Shown piece by piece: positions 51,824 to 60,762 of a stretch of DNA of 64,000 bases. This DNA comes from Gemmatimonadota bacterium. GTDB taxonomy: Bacteria > JAAXHH01. A model generated the notes under the pieces. That model saw nothing but the letters and a program-made list of their open reading frames with translations, had not been told where the DNA came from and made no database searches. Location of the stretch: contig JAPOZT010000037.1 in NCBI GenBank assembly GCA_026705925.1, forward strand, positions 117,173 to 181,172, in the 5' to 3' direction. Position numbers and translations under genes: made by a program. Each line of letters starts with the position of its first letter. The stretch's first letter is position 1.

Positions 51824-53467
51824 ATGGCCTTTCCCGGTAAGTTCTTCGGACGGGTGCATCTCAATGCCTGCCGGACCGGGTTCATGATCTGTCCGGGCCT
51901 GGGTCCGGATTACGGCCGGCCTTGCTATGACGACCGATGGGGAGACGAATCCGATTGGATCGACGGCGGGGCCGCCTGGACCCTGTTCAGGGCCAGCGCG
52001 GCAGGCGATATGCGGACTGTTACGTCACTACTCGATGACGATCCGCGTCTCGTGAATGCCCTGCACTGGTACACCCAGCCGGTACACATGGCCGCGCGCC
52101 ACGGCCATGCCGATGCCGTGAGACTGCTGCTCGACCGTGGCGCTGATCCGGGCCTGAACATCTTCGGTTCGACCTGGACGAGTCTCCTTGAAGAGGCGCA
52201 AACGCGTGGTTTCAACGACGTTGCGGATATCATAGCGCATGAAATGGGGGCGCGATTCGGTTACGATCCCGCGTTCGGGGAGGTCTCCGCGCTGGTGAAA
52301 AGCGGCAGTGCCGATTACGTTGAGACGGCCCTTGGAGAACGGCCCGAGCTCGCTGACCGGTCCGACGAAGACGGAAACAACGGTCTCCACCTGGGTGTGC
52401 TGAACGGCCGGAAAGAAATGGTCGAACTGTTTCTTGAACGAGGTGTACCCATTGATTCACGGCGGGCCGATGGCAAGACTCCGCTGACCCTGTCGTTCGA
52501 CACGGGTTTCGGACATGCGCCGACGGACCCGCAACTGGGCCTTCCGGAGTACCTCCTCGAACGCGGAGCGCACTACGCTGTCACCGCGGCCAGCTATCTC
52601 GGTGATATTGAACGGGTACGGCAGGTACTTGCCGAGGATCCCGGCAGCACAGGCCGCGATTCTGCTTTAAAGAGTCCCTTGGCGTACGCGGCCCGGGCTG
52701 GGCATGAAGAAATCGCCGCTTTGCTTTTGGTTACGAACACGGACAGCCATGCCGTGGACCAGGCGCTGTTCGAAGCGGTCTGGTATAGGCATCCGAATGT
52801 CGCCGCTCTGTTACTCAAGCACGGAGCCAACCCGAACGTGGAACTTGATTCCTGCGGATGTGCCGCTGGCACCGACGATCTTGAGATCAGAGCGTTGCTG
52901 GTTGGTTACGGTGCCGTGTACCCGCCGTCCTGGGGTTTATCGGAAGAAGAACTACGGGAACTAGTGGTGAGCAAGGCGACGCGAGTTTGCGATCCGTATC
53001 TGGTTGCGTTAGTGCTTGAAACAGGGGATAGTCGGCTGATCGATACGCTTCTGGTAGATCATCCCGACGCACTGCACCGCCTGGCGGAACTGCAGTACCT
53101 GCCGGGGTGGGGCGATGACGATACACTCACGCGCAAGCTCGTTGCCGCCGGTCTTGATCCGAACCGACGTACATTCGAGGGGCAGACGTATCTTCATATC
53201 TGTGCCAGGCACGGTTGGGAGGCTAACGCCCGGTCTCTGATCGAACACGGCGCCCTGGTGAATGCGCTGGACGAGAAAGACGGCCAGACTCCCCTGGCGG
53301 TCGCGGTTAGAAACGGCCGAATCGCCATGGCTCGCCTGTTGCTGAAACACGGCGCCGACCCCGATCTGGCCGACTGGCCGTGGACCCGGCCGCTTTCGAT
53401 TGCGGAGGAATCCGGCAACACGGCCGTAGCCGAGGTGATTCGGCGACACGTACGCGGAGGTTTTTGA
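51824..53467 (+). CDS. Ankyrin-repeat protein (start uncertain)
   Basis: YTQPVHMAARHGHADAVRLLLDRGADPG; GQTPLAVAVRNGRIAMARLLLKHGADPDLA. Confidence 0.88.
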   Translation: MAFPGKFFGRVHLNACRTGFMICPGLGPDYGRPCYDDRWGDESDWIDGGAAWTLFRASAAGDMRTVTSLLDDDPRLVNALHWYTQPVHMAARHGHADAVRLLLDRGADPGLNIFGSTWTSLLEEAQTRGFNDVADIIAHEMGARFGYDPAFGEVSALVKSGSADYVETALGERPELADRSDEDGNNGLHLGVLNGRKEMVELFLERGVPIDSRRADGKTPLTLSFDTGFGHAPTDPQLGLPEYLLERGAHYAVTAASYLGDIERVRQVLAEDPGSTGRDSALKSPLAYAARAGHEEIAALLLVTNTDSHAVDQALFEAVWYRHPNVAALLLKHGANPNVELDSCGCAAGTDDLEIRALLVGYGAVYPPSWGLSEEELRELVVSKATRVCDPYLVALVLETGDSRLIDTLLVDHPDALHRLAELQYLPGWGDDDTLTRKLVAAGLDPNRRTFEGQTYLHICARHGWEANARSLIEHGALVNALDEKDGQTPLAVAVRNGRIAMARLLLKHGADPDLADWPWTRPLSIAEESGNTAVAEVIRRHVRGGF

Positions 53468-53662
53468 ATCACGTTCGTCAGTCGCCCACATCGATTACCC
53501 TTGACCGCCGTTCCCGCATGAACTACCCTAAGTGCGGTGCGGGACAGGCCGCCTCCGGTACGTGGACAGGGTAGAAGCCCACCTGTTGGTCAGTTATCAT
53601 ACCGCTGCACTTCCTTTGGCCCGAAAAAACGGACACCGGGCAGCCAGTCAAGGAGGTCAGCC

Positions 53663-54886
53663 ATGTCAGAATCCACCGTAGTACAACTCCCCGATCAGCC
53701 CGACCTGCGCCACCTCAAAGACCAGGCGAAAGACCTGGTGAGCGCCGGTTCCTGTCCGACGCTCGCCAAAGCGATGTTCCACGTCGCGCGGCGGTATGGT
53801 TTTCCCAGTTGGCCGAAGTTGAAGGCCTATGTGGAGTCCGTCGGATCCATGGGGGCGCTGGAACGGGCGATCCTCAATGACGACGCTGGCCGTCTGAACG
53901 ACCTGCTGGTCGAGGATCCCGGCCTCATACACCGGGAAGGACACTGGGTCAGACGCCGCCGTCACAATGGGTACCGGCCGCTCGCCTACGCCGCGTTTTT
54001 CGGCAAGGTAAAGGCCATGGAAGTCCTGATCACCGCCGGCGCGGATGTGCACGAAGGGGGCGACAGGGCATTGCGGGCCGCGGCGTGCTTCGATCACAAC
54101 CTGGACGCTGTGGCGTTGCTACTCCTCCATGGCGCCGATCCGAATGCAACGACGGTATCGCCGTCCGGCCGGCCATACCGGGTTATCGATTATCCCTGTA
54201 TGACGCTGGCGTCCGGGATGTTGCGCCACCTCACTTCAAAGGGCGGCAGGCTACTCCCGGACAACGCAGGCATGATCCTGGCGACCAACGAGCGAAATCC
54301 CGTGAATAAGGCCGATTGCCTCCGCGTCATGGTGGAAGCGGGTGTCGAGTTGCCGGACACGCCGCCTATGGCGTTGCATCTCAGGGACAGGGACCGTCTC
54401 GAGCGGCATCTGGCAGACGATCCTCACATGTTCGCAAGGTCGTTTAGCGCGGAGGACATCTTCCCGCCGGACTACGGGATCAAGCATCCCTCACCTTATG
54501 CCTATGCGACTCCCCTGGCCGGCGGTGTAACGCTGCTCCACATGGCGGTAGAGTTCTGCGACGTGGAAATGACCGGATGGCTGCTCGAACAAGGCGCCGA
54601 CGTCAATGCGCCCGCTGGAACCGATCCCGAGGGGTTCGGCGGTTGGACGCCACTGTTCCATGCCATGGCCTCTCTGCATGTGCCGCGCGACTTTGCGGAC
54701 ATGGTTGTCCTGCTCCTGGAACACGGCGCCGATCCGAGGGTGCGCGCGTCCCTACGCAAACCGACGACGGACGGCGGGGTATACACGTGGAGGGATGTGA
54801 CGGCGGTCGAATACGCCCGAAAATTCGTCTATCCCGACCTCGTCAACCAGGACGCCCTTCGACGCGTCATGGAGGCGGGCGGCTGA
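53663..54886 (+). CDS. Ankyrin-repeat protein with N-terminal LKDQAKDL...ARRYGFPSWP module
   Basis: MSESTVVQLPDQPDLRHLKDQAKDL...HVARRYGFPSWPKLKAYVES; VTLLHMAVEFCDVEMTGWLLEQGADVNA. Confidence 0.9.
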   Translation: MSESTVVQLPDQPDLRHLKDQAKDLVSAGSCPTLAKAMFHVARRYGFPSWPKLKAYVESVGSMGALERAILNDDAGRLNDLLVEDPGLIHREGHWVRRRRHNGYRPLAYAAFFGKVKAMEVLITAGADVHEGGDRALRAAACFDHNLDAVALLLLHGADPNATTVSPSGRPYRVIDYPCMTLASGMLRHLTSKGGRLLPDNAGMILATNERNPVNKADCLRVMVEAGVELPDTPPMALHLRDRDRLERHLADDPHMFARSFSAEDIFPPDYGIKHPSPYAYATPLAGGVTLLHMAVEFCDVEMTGWLLEQGADVNAPAGTDPEGFGGWTPLFHAMASLHVPRDFADMVVLLLEHGADPRVRASLRKPTTDGGVYTWRDVTAVEYARKFVYPDLVNQDALRRVMEAGG

Positions 54887-54936
54887 TCCGGACGCCCCGG
54901 TTACGGGCGGAAGATCCGAACACGAGAACAGGAAGG

Positions 54937-56745
54937 ATGTCGCCATTGGATCCACTTCCTCCCAGACCATGGCCGTACCCGGTCGCCCTGAACGATATCG
55001 CTGCGGAAGCCCGCGAGCTGTTCGAGGCGCAACGGGCCGGAGCGGTAGCAATGCCGGACGCGGCAGCCCGGAACCATCCCCCACTGGATCCGTCTACCCT
55101 CACTCCGCTGGACGCTCGCGATGCCGTGGCCCGAAACTACGGTTTTCCGGACTGGAACCACATCGAACGGTACTTCCACACCGTCGAAAGCCGTTCGCGC
55201 AGTCCCAACGTGGAACCCACGCCGTCTAAGCCAAATGACGGCGCCGGATACGCCGACGATTTCATCCGTCTAGCCTGCCTGACGCAAGGCGCACAGGATC
55301 ACCCGTCGAGATGGAAAAGGGCCCGGAGCATGCTGGAGGCCCATCCGGCATTGTCCCGTACGAACATATACACCGCGGTGACCGCGGGAGACGTCGAATC
55401 GGTGAAGGCGTTTCTGGATGCAGACTCCACACTGGCGGGAACACCGGGCGGCCCACATGACTGGGAACCGCTGCTTTACGTGGCGTTTTCCCGTCTGGAC
55501 ACCGGGACATCGGAACACGCGGCCGTCGAAACAGCTCGGCTGCTGCTTGCCCATGGCGCCGACCCGAACGCGGGCTTTCTCTGGGCGGGCTTCCCCTGTC
55601 CTTACACGGTCCTTACCGGCCTGTTCGGAGAGGGGGAAAATGGCCCGGCGAGGTGCCCGCCGCACCGGAACTGCTACGAACTGGCGGAGATCCTGATCGA
55701 GGCCGGCGCCGATCCGAACGACGCGCAGACGCTCTACAACCGGATGTTCAGCCGTGACGACGAACACCTGCGGTTCCTGTTCGCCCACGGTCTGGGTAAG
55801 GAAGGGAACCGGCCCTGGCACCGACTGCTGGGTGAGCAGTCGCGGGGTTGGCTGAGCAGTCCGGCGGACATGCTGGCCTATCAACTGCAGTGGGCTGCCC
55901 GTTGGAACTATCCGGATCGGGTTCGACTACTGGTCGAAAACGGCGCAGACGTAAACCGGCCTTCCAACCGGCCTGATGCGCGCTCCCCTTACGGCGAAGC
56001 CATCTACCACGGGAATGAGGCCATCGCCGAGTACCTGGCGGCCCGCGGTGCGCGTACGTTCCCGCTGGACGACCTGGACCGGTTCGTGGGCGCGTGCATC
56101 CGTGGAGACCGGGACCGTGCCTGCGCGTTGCTGGACCGAGACCCATTACTGGTTGATAATCTCGACGAACGCGGTAACGTGCTCGTGGAGAACGCCATCG
56201 GATCGGACAACCGGGATGCGGTCCGGCTGATGGCCGAACTGGGCTTCGACTTGAATACCGGGAGCATGCACGAAGCGGCCCGGTACGGCCACCTGGACAT
56301 GATCAAACTGCTGGTCGGGCTTGGAGCGGATCCGTCCCATCGGGACGCGGGACACGGAATCGACGCCATCGGCCATGCCAGCCACTACCAGCAGGATCAC
56401 GTGGTCGAATTCCTTGCACCGTTCGCCGGGATACACCGGGCCGTAAAATCGGATCTGCTGGCCCGCGTGCGGGAGCTACTGGAGAACGATCCTGCCTGTG
56501 TCCGCGAACGGGACGACGCGGGGAACACACCGCTGCACGGTCTCGACGTGGACAACCGGATGGAAGATACGGAGAAGATACTCCGGCTGCTCGTAACGCA
56601 CGGAGCCGATGTCAATGCCAGGAACGATGAGGGCCTGACACCGCTCGACAGGCTGGAGCGTCTTACCGGTTTGAGCCGAAGAGACGATCTGGCCGAATTG
56701 CTGCGCGGATACGGGGACGTAGAATCGGACGCCGCGCCTGAATGA
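54937..56745 (+). CDS. Ankyrin-repeat protein with variant N-terminal module
   Basis: GGAAGG upstream; ALNDIAAEARELFEAQRAG...LDARDAVARNYGFPDWNHIERYFHT; multiple ankyrin repeats. Confidence 0.9.
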   Translation: MSPLDPLPPRPWPYPVALNDIAAEARELFEAQRAGAVAMPDAAARNHPPLDPSTLTPLDARDAVARNYGFPDWNHIERYFHTVESRSRSPNVEPTPSKPNDGAGYADDFIRLACLTQGAQDHPSRWKRARSMLEAHPALSRTNIYTAVTAGDVESVKAFLDADSTLAGTPGGPHDWEPLLYVAFSRLDTGTSEHAAVETARLLLAHGADPNAGFLWAGFPCPYTVLTGLFGEGENGPARCPPHRNCYELAEILIEAGADPNDAQTLYNRMFSRDDEHLRFLFAHGLGKEGNRPWHRLLGEQSRGWLSSPADMLAYQLQWAARWNYPDRVRLLVENGADVNRPSNRPDARSPYGEAIYHGNEAIAEYLAARGARTFPLDDLDRFVGACIRGDRDRACALLDRDPLLVDNLDERGNVLVENAIGSDNRDAVRLMAELGFDLNTGSMHEAARYGHLDMIKLLVGLGADPSHRDAGHGIDAIGHASHYQQDHVVEFLAPFAGIHRAVKSDLLARVRELLENDPACVRERDDAGNTPLHGLDVDNRMEDTEKILRLLVTHGADVNARNDEGLTPLDRLERLTGLSRRDDLAELLRGYGDVESDAAPE

Positions 56746-56765
56746 GCCTCAGCCGGTTCCCGGGA

Positions 56766-57092
56766 TCACTTTCCCCATTTAGAAACAGTCAGACCCGCCA
56801 GCAACCCGATGACGATCCCCGTGGGCACGATCTCGACGTAGGAGCCGGTGGAGGCCGCCGCGAGCAGCGAAAGGACCGCACCCACCGCGCCGCCGGCTAG
56901 TATGTTCTTACCGACCCCCTCGATCCTGCTCGCGATCAGGCTGACCAGCAGACCCGTGACCAGGCCCTTCGCCGTCCCCCATACGATAATCTCGGTCATC
57001 ATACCCTGCGCCTCGGGAATCAAGAAGGCGGACAGCCCGTCCAGCAGGCCGAGCGCCGCACCGGCGATCAGACCTAATGGCACACGCTTCAT
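56766..57092 (-). CDS. Small glycine-rich membrane protein
   Basis: MKRVPLGLIAGAALGLLDGLSAFLIPEAQGM; overlaps next gene by ATGA. Confidence 0.7.
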   Translation of the reverse strand: MKRVPLGLIAGAALGLLDGLSAFLIPEAQGMMTEIIVWGTAKGLVTGLLVSLIASRIEGVGKNILAGGAVGAVLSLLAAASTGSYVEIVPTGIVIGLLAGLTVSKWGK

Positions 57093-57514
57093 GACGGCTG
57101 CTCCTCTGTATTCAGGTGACAGTTGAACATCCAGTTTGTGCCGAATTTGTCCGTGATCATTCCGAATCGGGAGCCCCAGAAGGTATCCTGCAGCGGCATG
57201 GTCACTTCGCCGCCTGCGGACATGGCGCTGAACGCCTTTTCCTGTTCATCCACGCTCGCGAAGTCGATCGAGAGCGAGATGTTCGTGTCCGATGGAACCG
57301 TTTCAATATGGTCGGAACCCATGAGCATGTTCTCGCCGAATTGGATGGACATGTGCATGGCCTGACCCTCCATGTGGTCGGGGATTTCCATGCCGATGTC
57401 CTGGTCTTTGGAGTAGCGGCTCAAGTTCACGACTGAACCGCCCAGGCAATCGCGGTAGAACTCAAGAGCCTCCTCGCATTGTCCGTTGAATGCCAGATAG
57501 GGTACCAGTTTCAC
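57089..57514 (-). CDS. VOC/PhnB-like protein
   Basis: MKLVPYLAFNGQCEEALEFYRDCLGG; GSRFGMITDKFGTNWMFN. Confidence 0.93.
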   Translation of the reverse strand: MKLVPYLAFNGQCEEALEFYRDCLGGSVVNLSRYSKDQDIGMEIPDHMEGQAMHMSIQFGENMLMGSDHIETVPSDTNISLSIDFASVDEQEKAFSAMSAGGEVTMPLQDTFWGSRFGMITDKFGTNWMFNCHLNTEEQPS

Positions 57515-57663
57515 GATAGGTCTCCTTTCGGTAAGCCACCGTGCGGGTGGCGGGTTTGCCAGGTCACCAAAAGCGCAGGTGGCAAGTTCGCCGAGATCAG
57601 ATCACTTTCATGACAAAAGATACAACACGCGATGCGTCAGAATTGTAAAAAAGAGACACAGGA

Positions 57664-58506
57664 CTAAAGTTCCGCGTAACTCACGTTGTTTTTTGCGAAG
57701 AAGGCCTTAGGAGTAAACCCGGTAAAAGCGCTGAATTCTCGGATGAAATGGGCCTGGTCGAAATACCCGCATTCGTAGGCCAGTTGGGTCAACGTCTTTC
57801 CACGGTACCTGTCCAGATGATGGCAGATATTCAGGAACCGGCTGATGCGGGCGAAAGTCTTTGGCGTTGTGCCGACCGTAGCCACGAACTTCCTTTCCAG
57901 CTGCTTCCTGGATAGACCGACGCGCTCACCGACCTCTTCGACGGACAGTTGCCCGCCCGTGGACCGGATGAGCTTGACCGCTTCGTCGAGCGCCGAGTCA
58001 TCCTTGTAATGCTCCGCCAACCGGTCCAACAGGAACTCCTGCAAACCAGCGGCGAAACCCGCACCGCCCGCGCCGCTCGCGAAGCCCTCGCCGCCCTCGC
58101 CTGCGGCCGCCGCACGGAGTTTCTTCATCAAATCCTCGTAATGGACCGGCCACAGGGTCGCGGTGCTCACCGTTTCATCCAGAAATTCGTGTACGGGTTT
58201 GTCGAAAAAATGGTAGGCGCCCCACGGATAGAAGCGCACCGACACGAAGCCGGTCCGGCCGTTGGATTCGATTTCGATATACTTGCGCATCTGGGAGACC
58301 GCGAAACTCCGAGGCTGGACCATGCGCTTCCCGCCCGCCACGGTCGTGATCCACGGATCGCCGTAGTGGAAGACGATCTCCACGATGCCGTCCGGCACGA
58401 TGAGCGACCCGGGCGCGTGGTCGTCCTCGTGCTCAGATTCCATCATCCATACGAGTTGGACGTAGGGATCCAGGCCGGTGTGCGTCTCAAATTCCCGATA
58501 GATCAT
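57664..58506 (-). CDS. AraC-family transcriptional regulator
   Basis: C-terminal HTH SVEEVGERVGLSRKQLERKFVATVGTTPKTFARISRFLNI...LAYECGYFDQAHFIREFSAFTGFTPKAF. Confidence 0.93.
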   Translation of the reverse strand: MIYREFETHTGLDPYVQLVWMMESEHEDDHAPGSLIVPDGIVEIVFHYGDPWITTVAGGKRMVQPRSFAVSQMRKYIEIESNGRTGFVSVRFYPWGAYHFFDKPVHEFLDETVSTATLWPVHYEDLMKKLRAAAAGEGGEGFASGAGGAGFAAGLQEFLLDRLAEHYKDDSALDEAVKLIRSTGGQLSVEEVGERVGLSRKQLERKFVATVGTTPKTFARISRFLNICHHLDRYRGKTLTQLAYECGYFDQAHFIREFSAFTGFTPKAFFAKNNVSYAEL

Positions 58507-58742
58507 GACTGATGCGATAGGTAACGGGAAAAGGCGCCTGCGTCAAGCCGGACGCTTTAGCTTGACGCACCCGTGAGGCGTCTGTACAATTCCATCACCG
58601 GCGTGTGCAGGACGCCGCCCGTCCGCGGAAAGAACACAAGTTCACCTGTATCGGTTCCCTTCTGCCGTGGCAACCTTCTTCCTGCCCGTACGGCGGACAC
58701 ACGGGTGTTCCGGCGGTTTCACGATCGCCTGAAGGAGGTTCC

Positions 58743-60263
58743 ATGCCTTCCCTGCCATCCCATCCCGATATACGCCATCTCAGGCTGCAGGTAAAAACGC
58801 TGCTGAAATCAGCGCGCAGCGGCGAAACCGACGCCGTCGACAGGATCCGGTCGGCCACCGGCGCGCGGCGCGACCGCGTCGTGCTTTCGGACGCCTATCA
58901 CGCCATCGCCCGGGAACACGGGTTCAGGTCCTGGCCCCACCTGAAGATCCACCTCGAAATCGCCGCAAGGAACCTGGACGAGAAGCGGGAGATGTTTCTG
59001 TCCTCGGCCTGGTTATGGGGCGATCGGAAACGCGCCGAGGCCGTGCTCGAATCGGCGCCGGAACTCGTCCGGGGAGATATCCATACCGCCTGCGCCGCCG
59101 GGGACGTGGATGCCGTCACAGACATCCTGGAGCGCGAACCCGCGGCGGCCACGACGAAGGGCGGCCCGAAAGACTGGACCCCGATCCTCCACGCGGCGTG
59201 GTCCTGTTTTCTGTCCGAGCGTGCCGACGCCATGGTCCGTATCCTCGAACTGCTCCTGCGGCACGGCGCCGATCCGGACAGTTACTGGGTGAACGATGAC
59301 GACTGGAAGGAATCGGCCCTCTACGGATGCGTGGAAAACAACAGCGTGCCGGCGGCCCGGGTGCTGGTGGACGCGGGCGCCGACCCCAACGACAACGAAT
59401 CCCTGTACCACGCCTGCGAAAAATTCAACCTGGAACTGCTGGATACGGTCGCGGCGAACGGGCTGGACGCGGAAGCCGTTTCTTATTGCATCAAGCACGT
59501 CATGGACATGAACTGGACCGAGGGCATCCAATGGTTTCTCGGCCAGGGCGCGGATCCCAATGCCATCCATCCCGCCGACGGGGAAACGTCCCTGCACTGG
59601 GCCGTAAAGCGAAACAACTCGGCCTCAGTGATCGGTGCGCTCCTGGAGGCCGGCGCGGATCCCAATGCCCGCACCTCGACCGGGAAGAGCACGGCACTCG
59701 GGATCGTCGGTTGGACGCCCCTGGATTTCGCCCTGCGGCTCGGCCGCGGGGAGGTCGCGGCACTCCTCAGGAAGCATGGCGCCGTGCCGTCCCCCATGTC
59801 CGAATACGATCGCTTCGTAGTCGCCTGCGCCAATACGGATCTCGATGTCGTGGAACAGTTGAAAGAACGGCATCTGCCCGGCCTGACGGACGACGACCGC
59901 ACCCTGATCAGCCACGTGGCCCAGGTGGACAACTGGGCCGCGGTCCGTCTTATGGCGGACCTGGGATGGCCGGTTGACGCCCGGGGCTGGATGGAGGCCA
60001 CGCCCCTCTACTGGGCCCTGTGCAAGGGAAATTCCGATATGGTCGAATTTCTCCTCCAGCGGGACGTCTCCACCGAACCCATCGGCGGCTATTTCCAGGA
60101 CCCGATCCACGCCGTGATCCACTGCCAGTGGAATCGGGATAACGGCGGGTATCCCGCTGCGCTCGGTCTGCTGCTCGACCACGGTCTCGCCATTCCGGAT
60201 GGTCGCTATCCCAGCGGCAACGCCGAAATGGACGTGGTGCTGACGCAGTACATCGAGGACTGA
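58743..60263 (+). CDS. Ankyrin-repeat protein with N-terminal LRLQVKTLL...AREHGFRSWP module
   Basis: MPSLPSHPDIRHLRLQVKTLLKSARSGETDAVDRI...AIAREHGFRSWPHLKIHLE; ETSLHWAVKRNNSASVIGALLEAGADPNA. Confidence 0.9.
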   Translation: MPSLPSHPDIRHLRLQVKTLLKSARSGETDAVDRIRSATGARRDRVVLSDAYHAIAREHGFRSWPHLKIHLEIAARNLDEKREMFLSSAWLWGDRKRAEAVLESAPELVRGDIHTACAAGDVDAVTDILEREPAAATTKGGPKDWTPILHAAWSCFLSERADAMVRILELLLRHGADPDSYWVNDDDWKESALYGCVENNSVPAARVLVDAGADPNDNESLYHACEKFNLELLDTVAANGLDAEAVSYCIKHVMDMNWTEGIQWFLGQGADPNAIHPADGETSLHWAVKRNNSASVIGALLEAGADPNARTSTGKSTALGIVGWTPLDFALRLGRGEVAALLRKHGAVPSPMSEYDRFVVACANTDLDVVEQLKERHLPGLTDDDRTLISHVAQVDNWAAVRLMADLGWPVDARGWMEATPLYWALCKGNSDMVEFLLQRDVSTEPIGGYFQDPIHAVIHCQWNRDNGGYPAALGLLLDHGLAIPDGRYPSGNAEMDVVLTQYIED

Positions 60264-60454
60264 GGCGGTCTGCGCGGGAACGCATTAGGGCGCCAGCGGG
60301 TTCCGCGTCCGGCAGCTGCACTTCGACACCGTCAAACGGTCACGGTCAACTTGACAAACAGTGGGCAGGCGGGTATATAGCCTGTGTTGTAACGCAAGCG
60401 ATACCAACCGGCATATGATCAGCAAGGAATACGCCCGTTACGAGGAGGCCCGGC

Positions 60455-60730
60455 ATGGCCCGCATGGTCCAATGCGCCAAGCTCAACGAGGAACTCGAAG
60501 GACTCGACTTCGTCCCCTTCCCCAACGAACTCGGCCAGCGCATCTATGACAACATATCCAAACAGGCCTGGCAGATGTGGATCAACTATTCGGTCATGGT
60601 CATCAACGAGTACCGCCTGAATCTCGCCACGACCGAGGGACAGGAAGTCTACGACCGGCACCTGGAAGAGTTCTTCTTTGGCGAAGGCGCGGAAATGCCG
60701 CCGGGATACCGCCCCCCTCAGACGAAATAA
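60455..60730 (+). CDS. yggX: Oxidative damage protection / Fe(II)-trafficking protein
   Basis: MARMVQCAKLNEELEGLDFVPFPNELGQRIYDNISKQAWQMWINYSVMVINEYRLNL. Confidence 0.95.
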   Translation: MARMVQCAKLNEELEGLDFVPFPNELGQRIYDNISKQAWQMWINYSVMVINEYRLNLATTEGQEVYDRHLEEFFFGEGAEMPPGYRPPQTK

Positions 60731-60762
60731 CCCGGCCGCCGTCGCCGCCCCGTGGTTTCATC

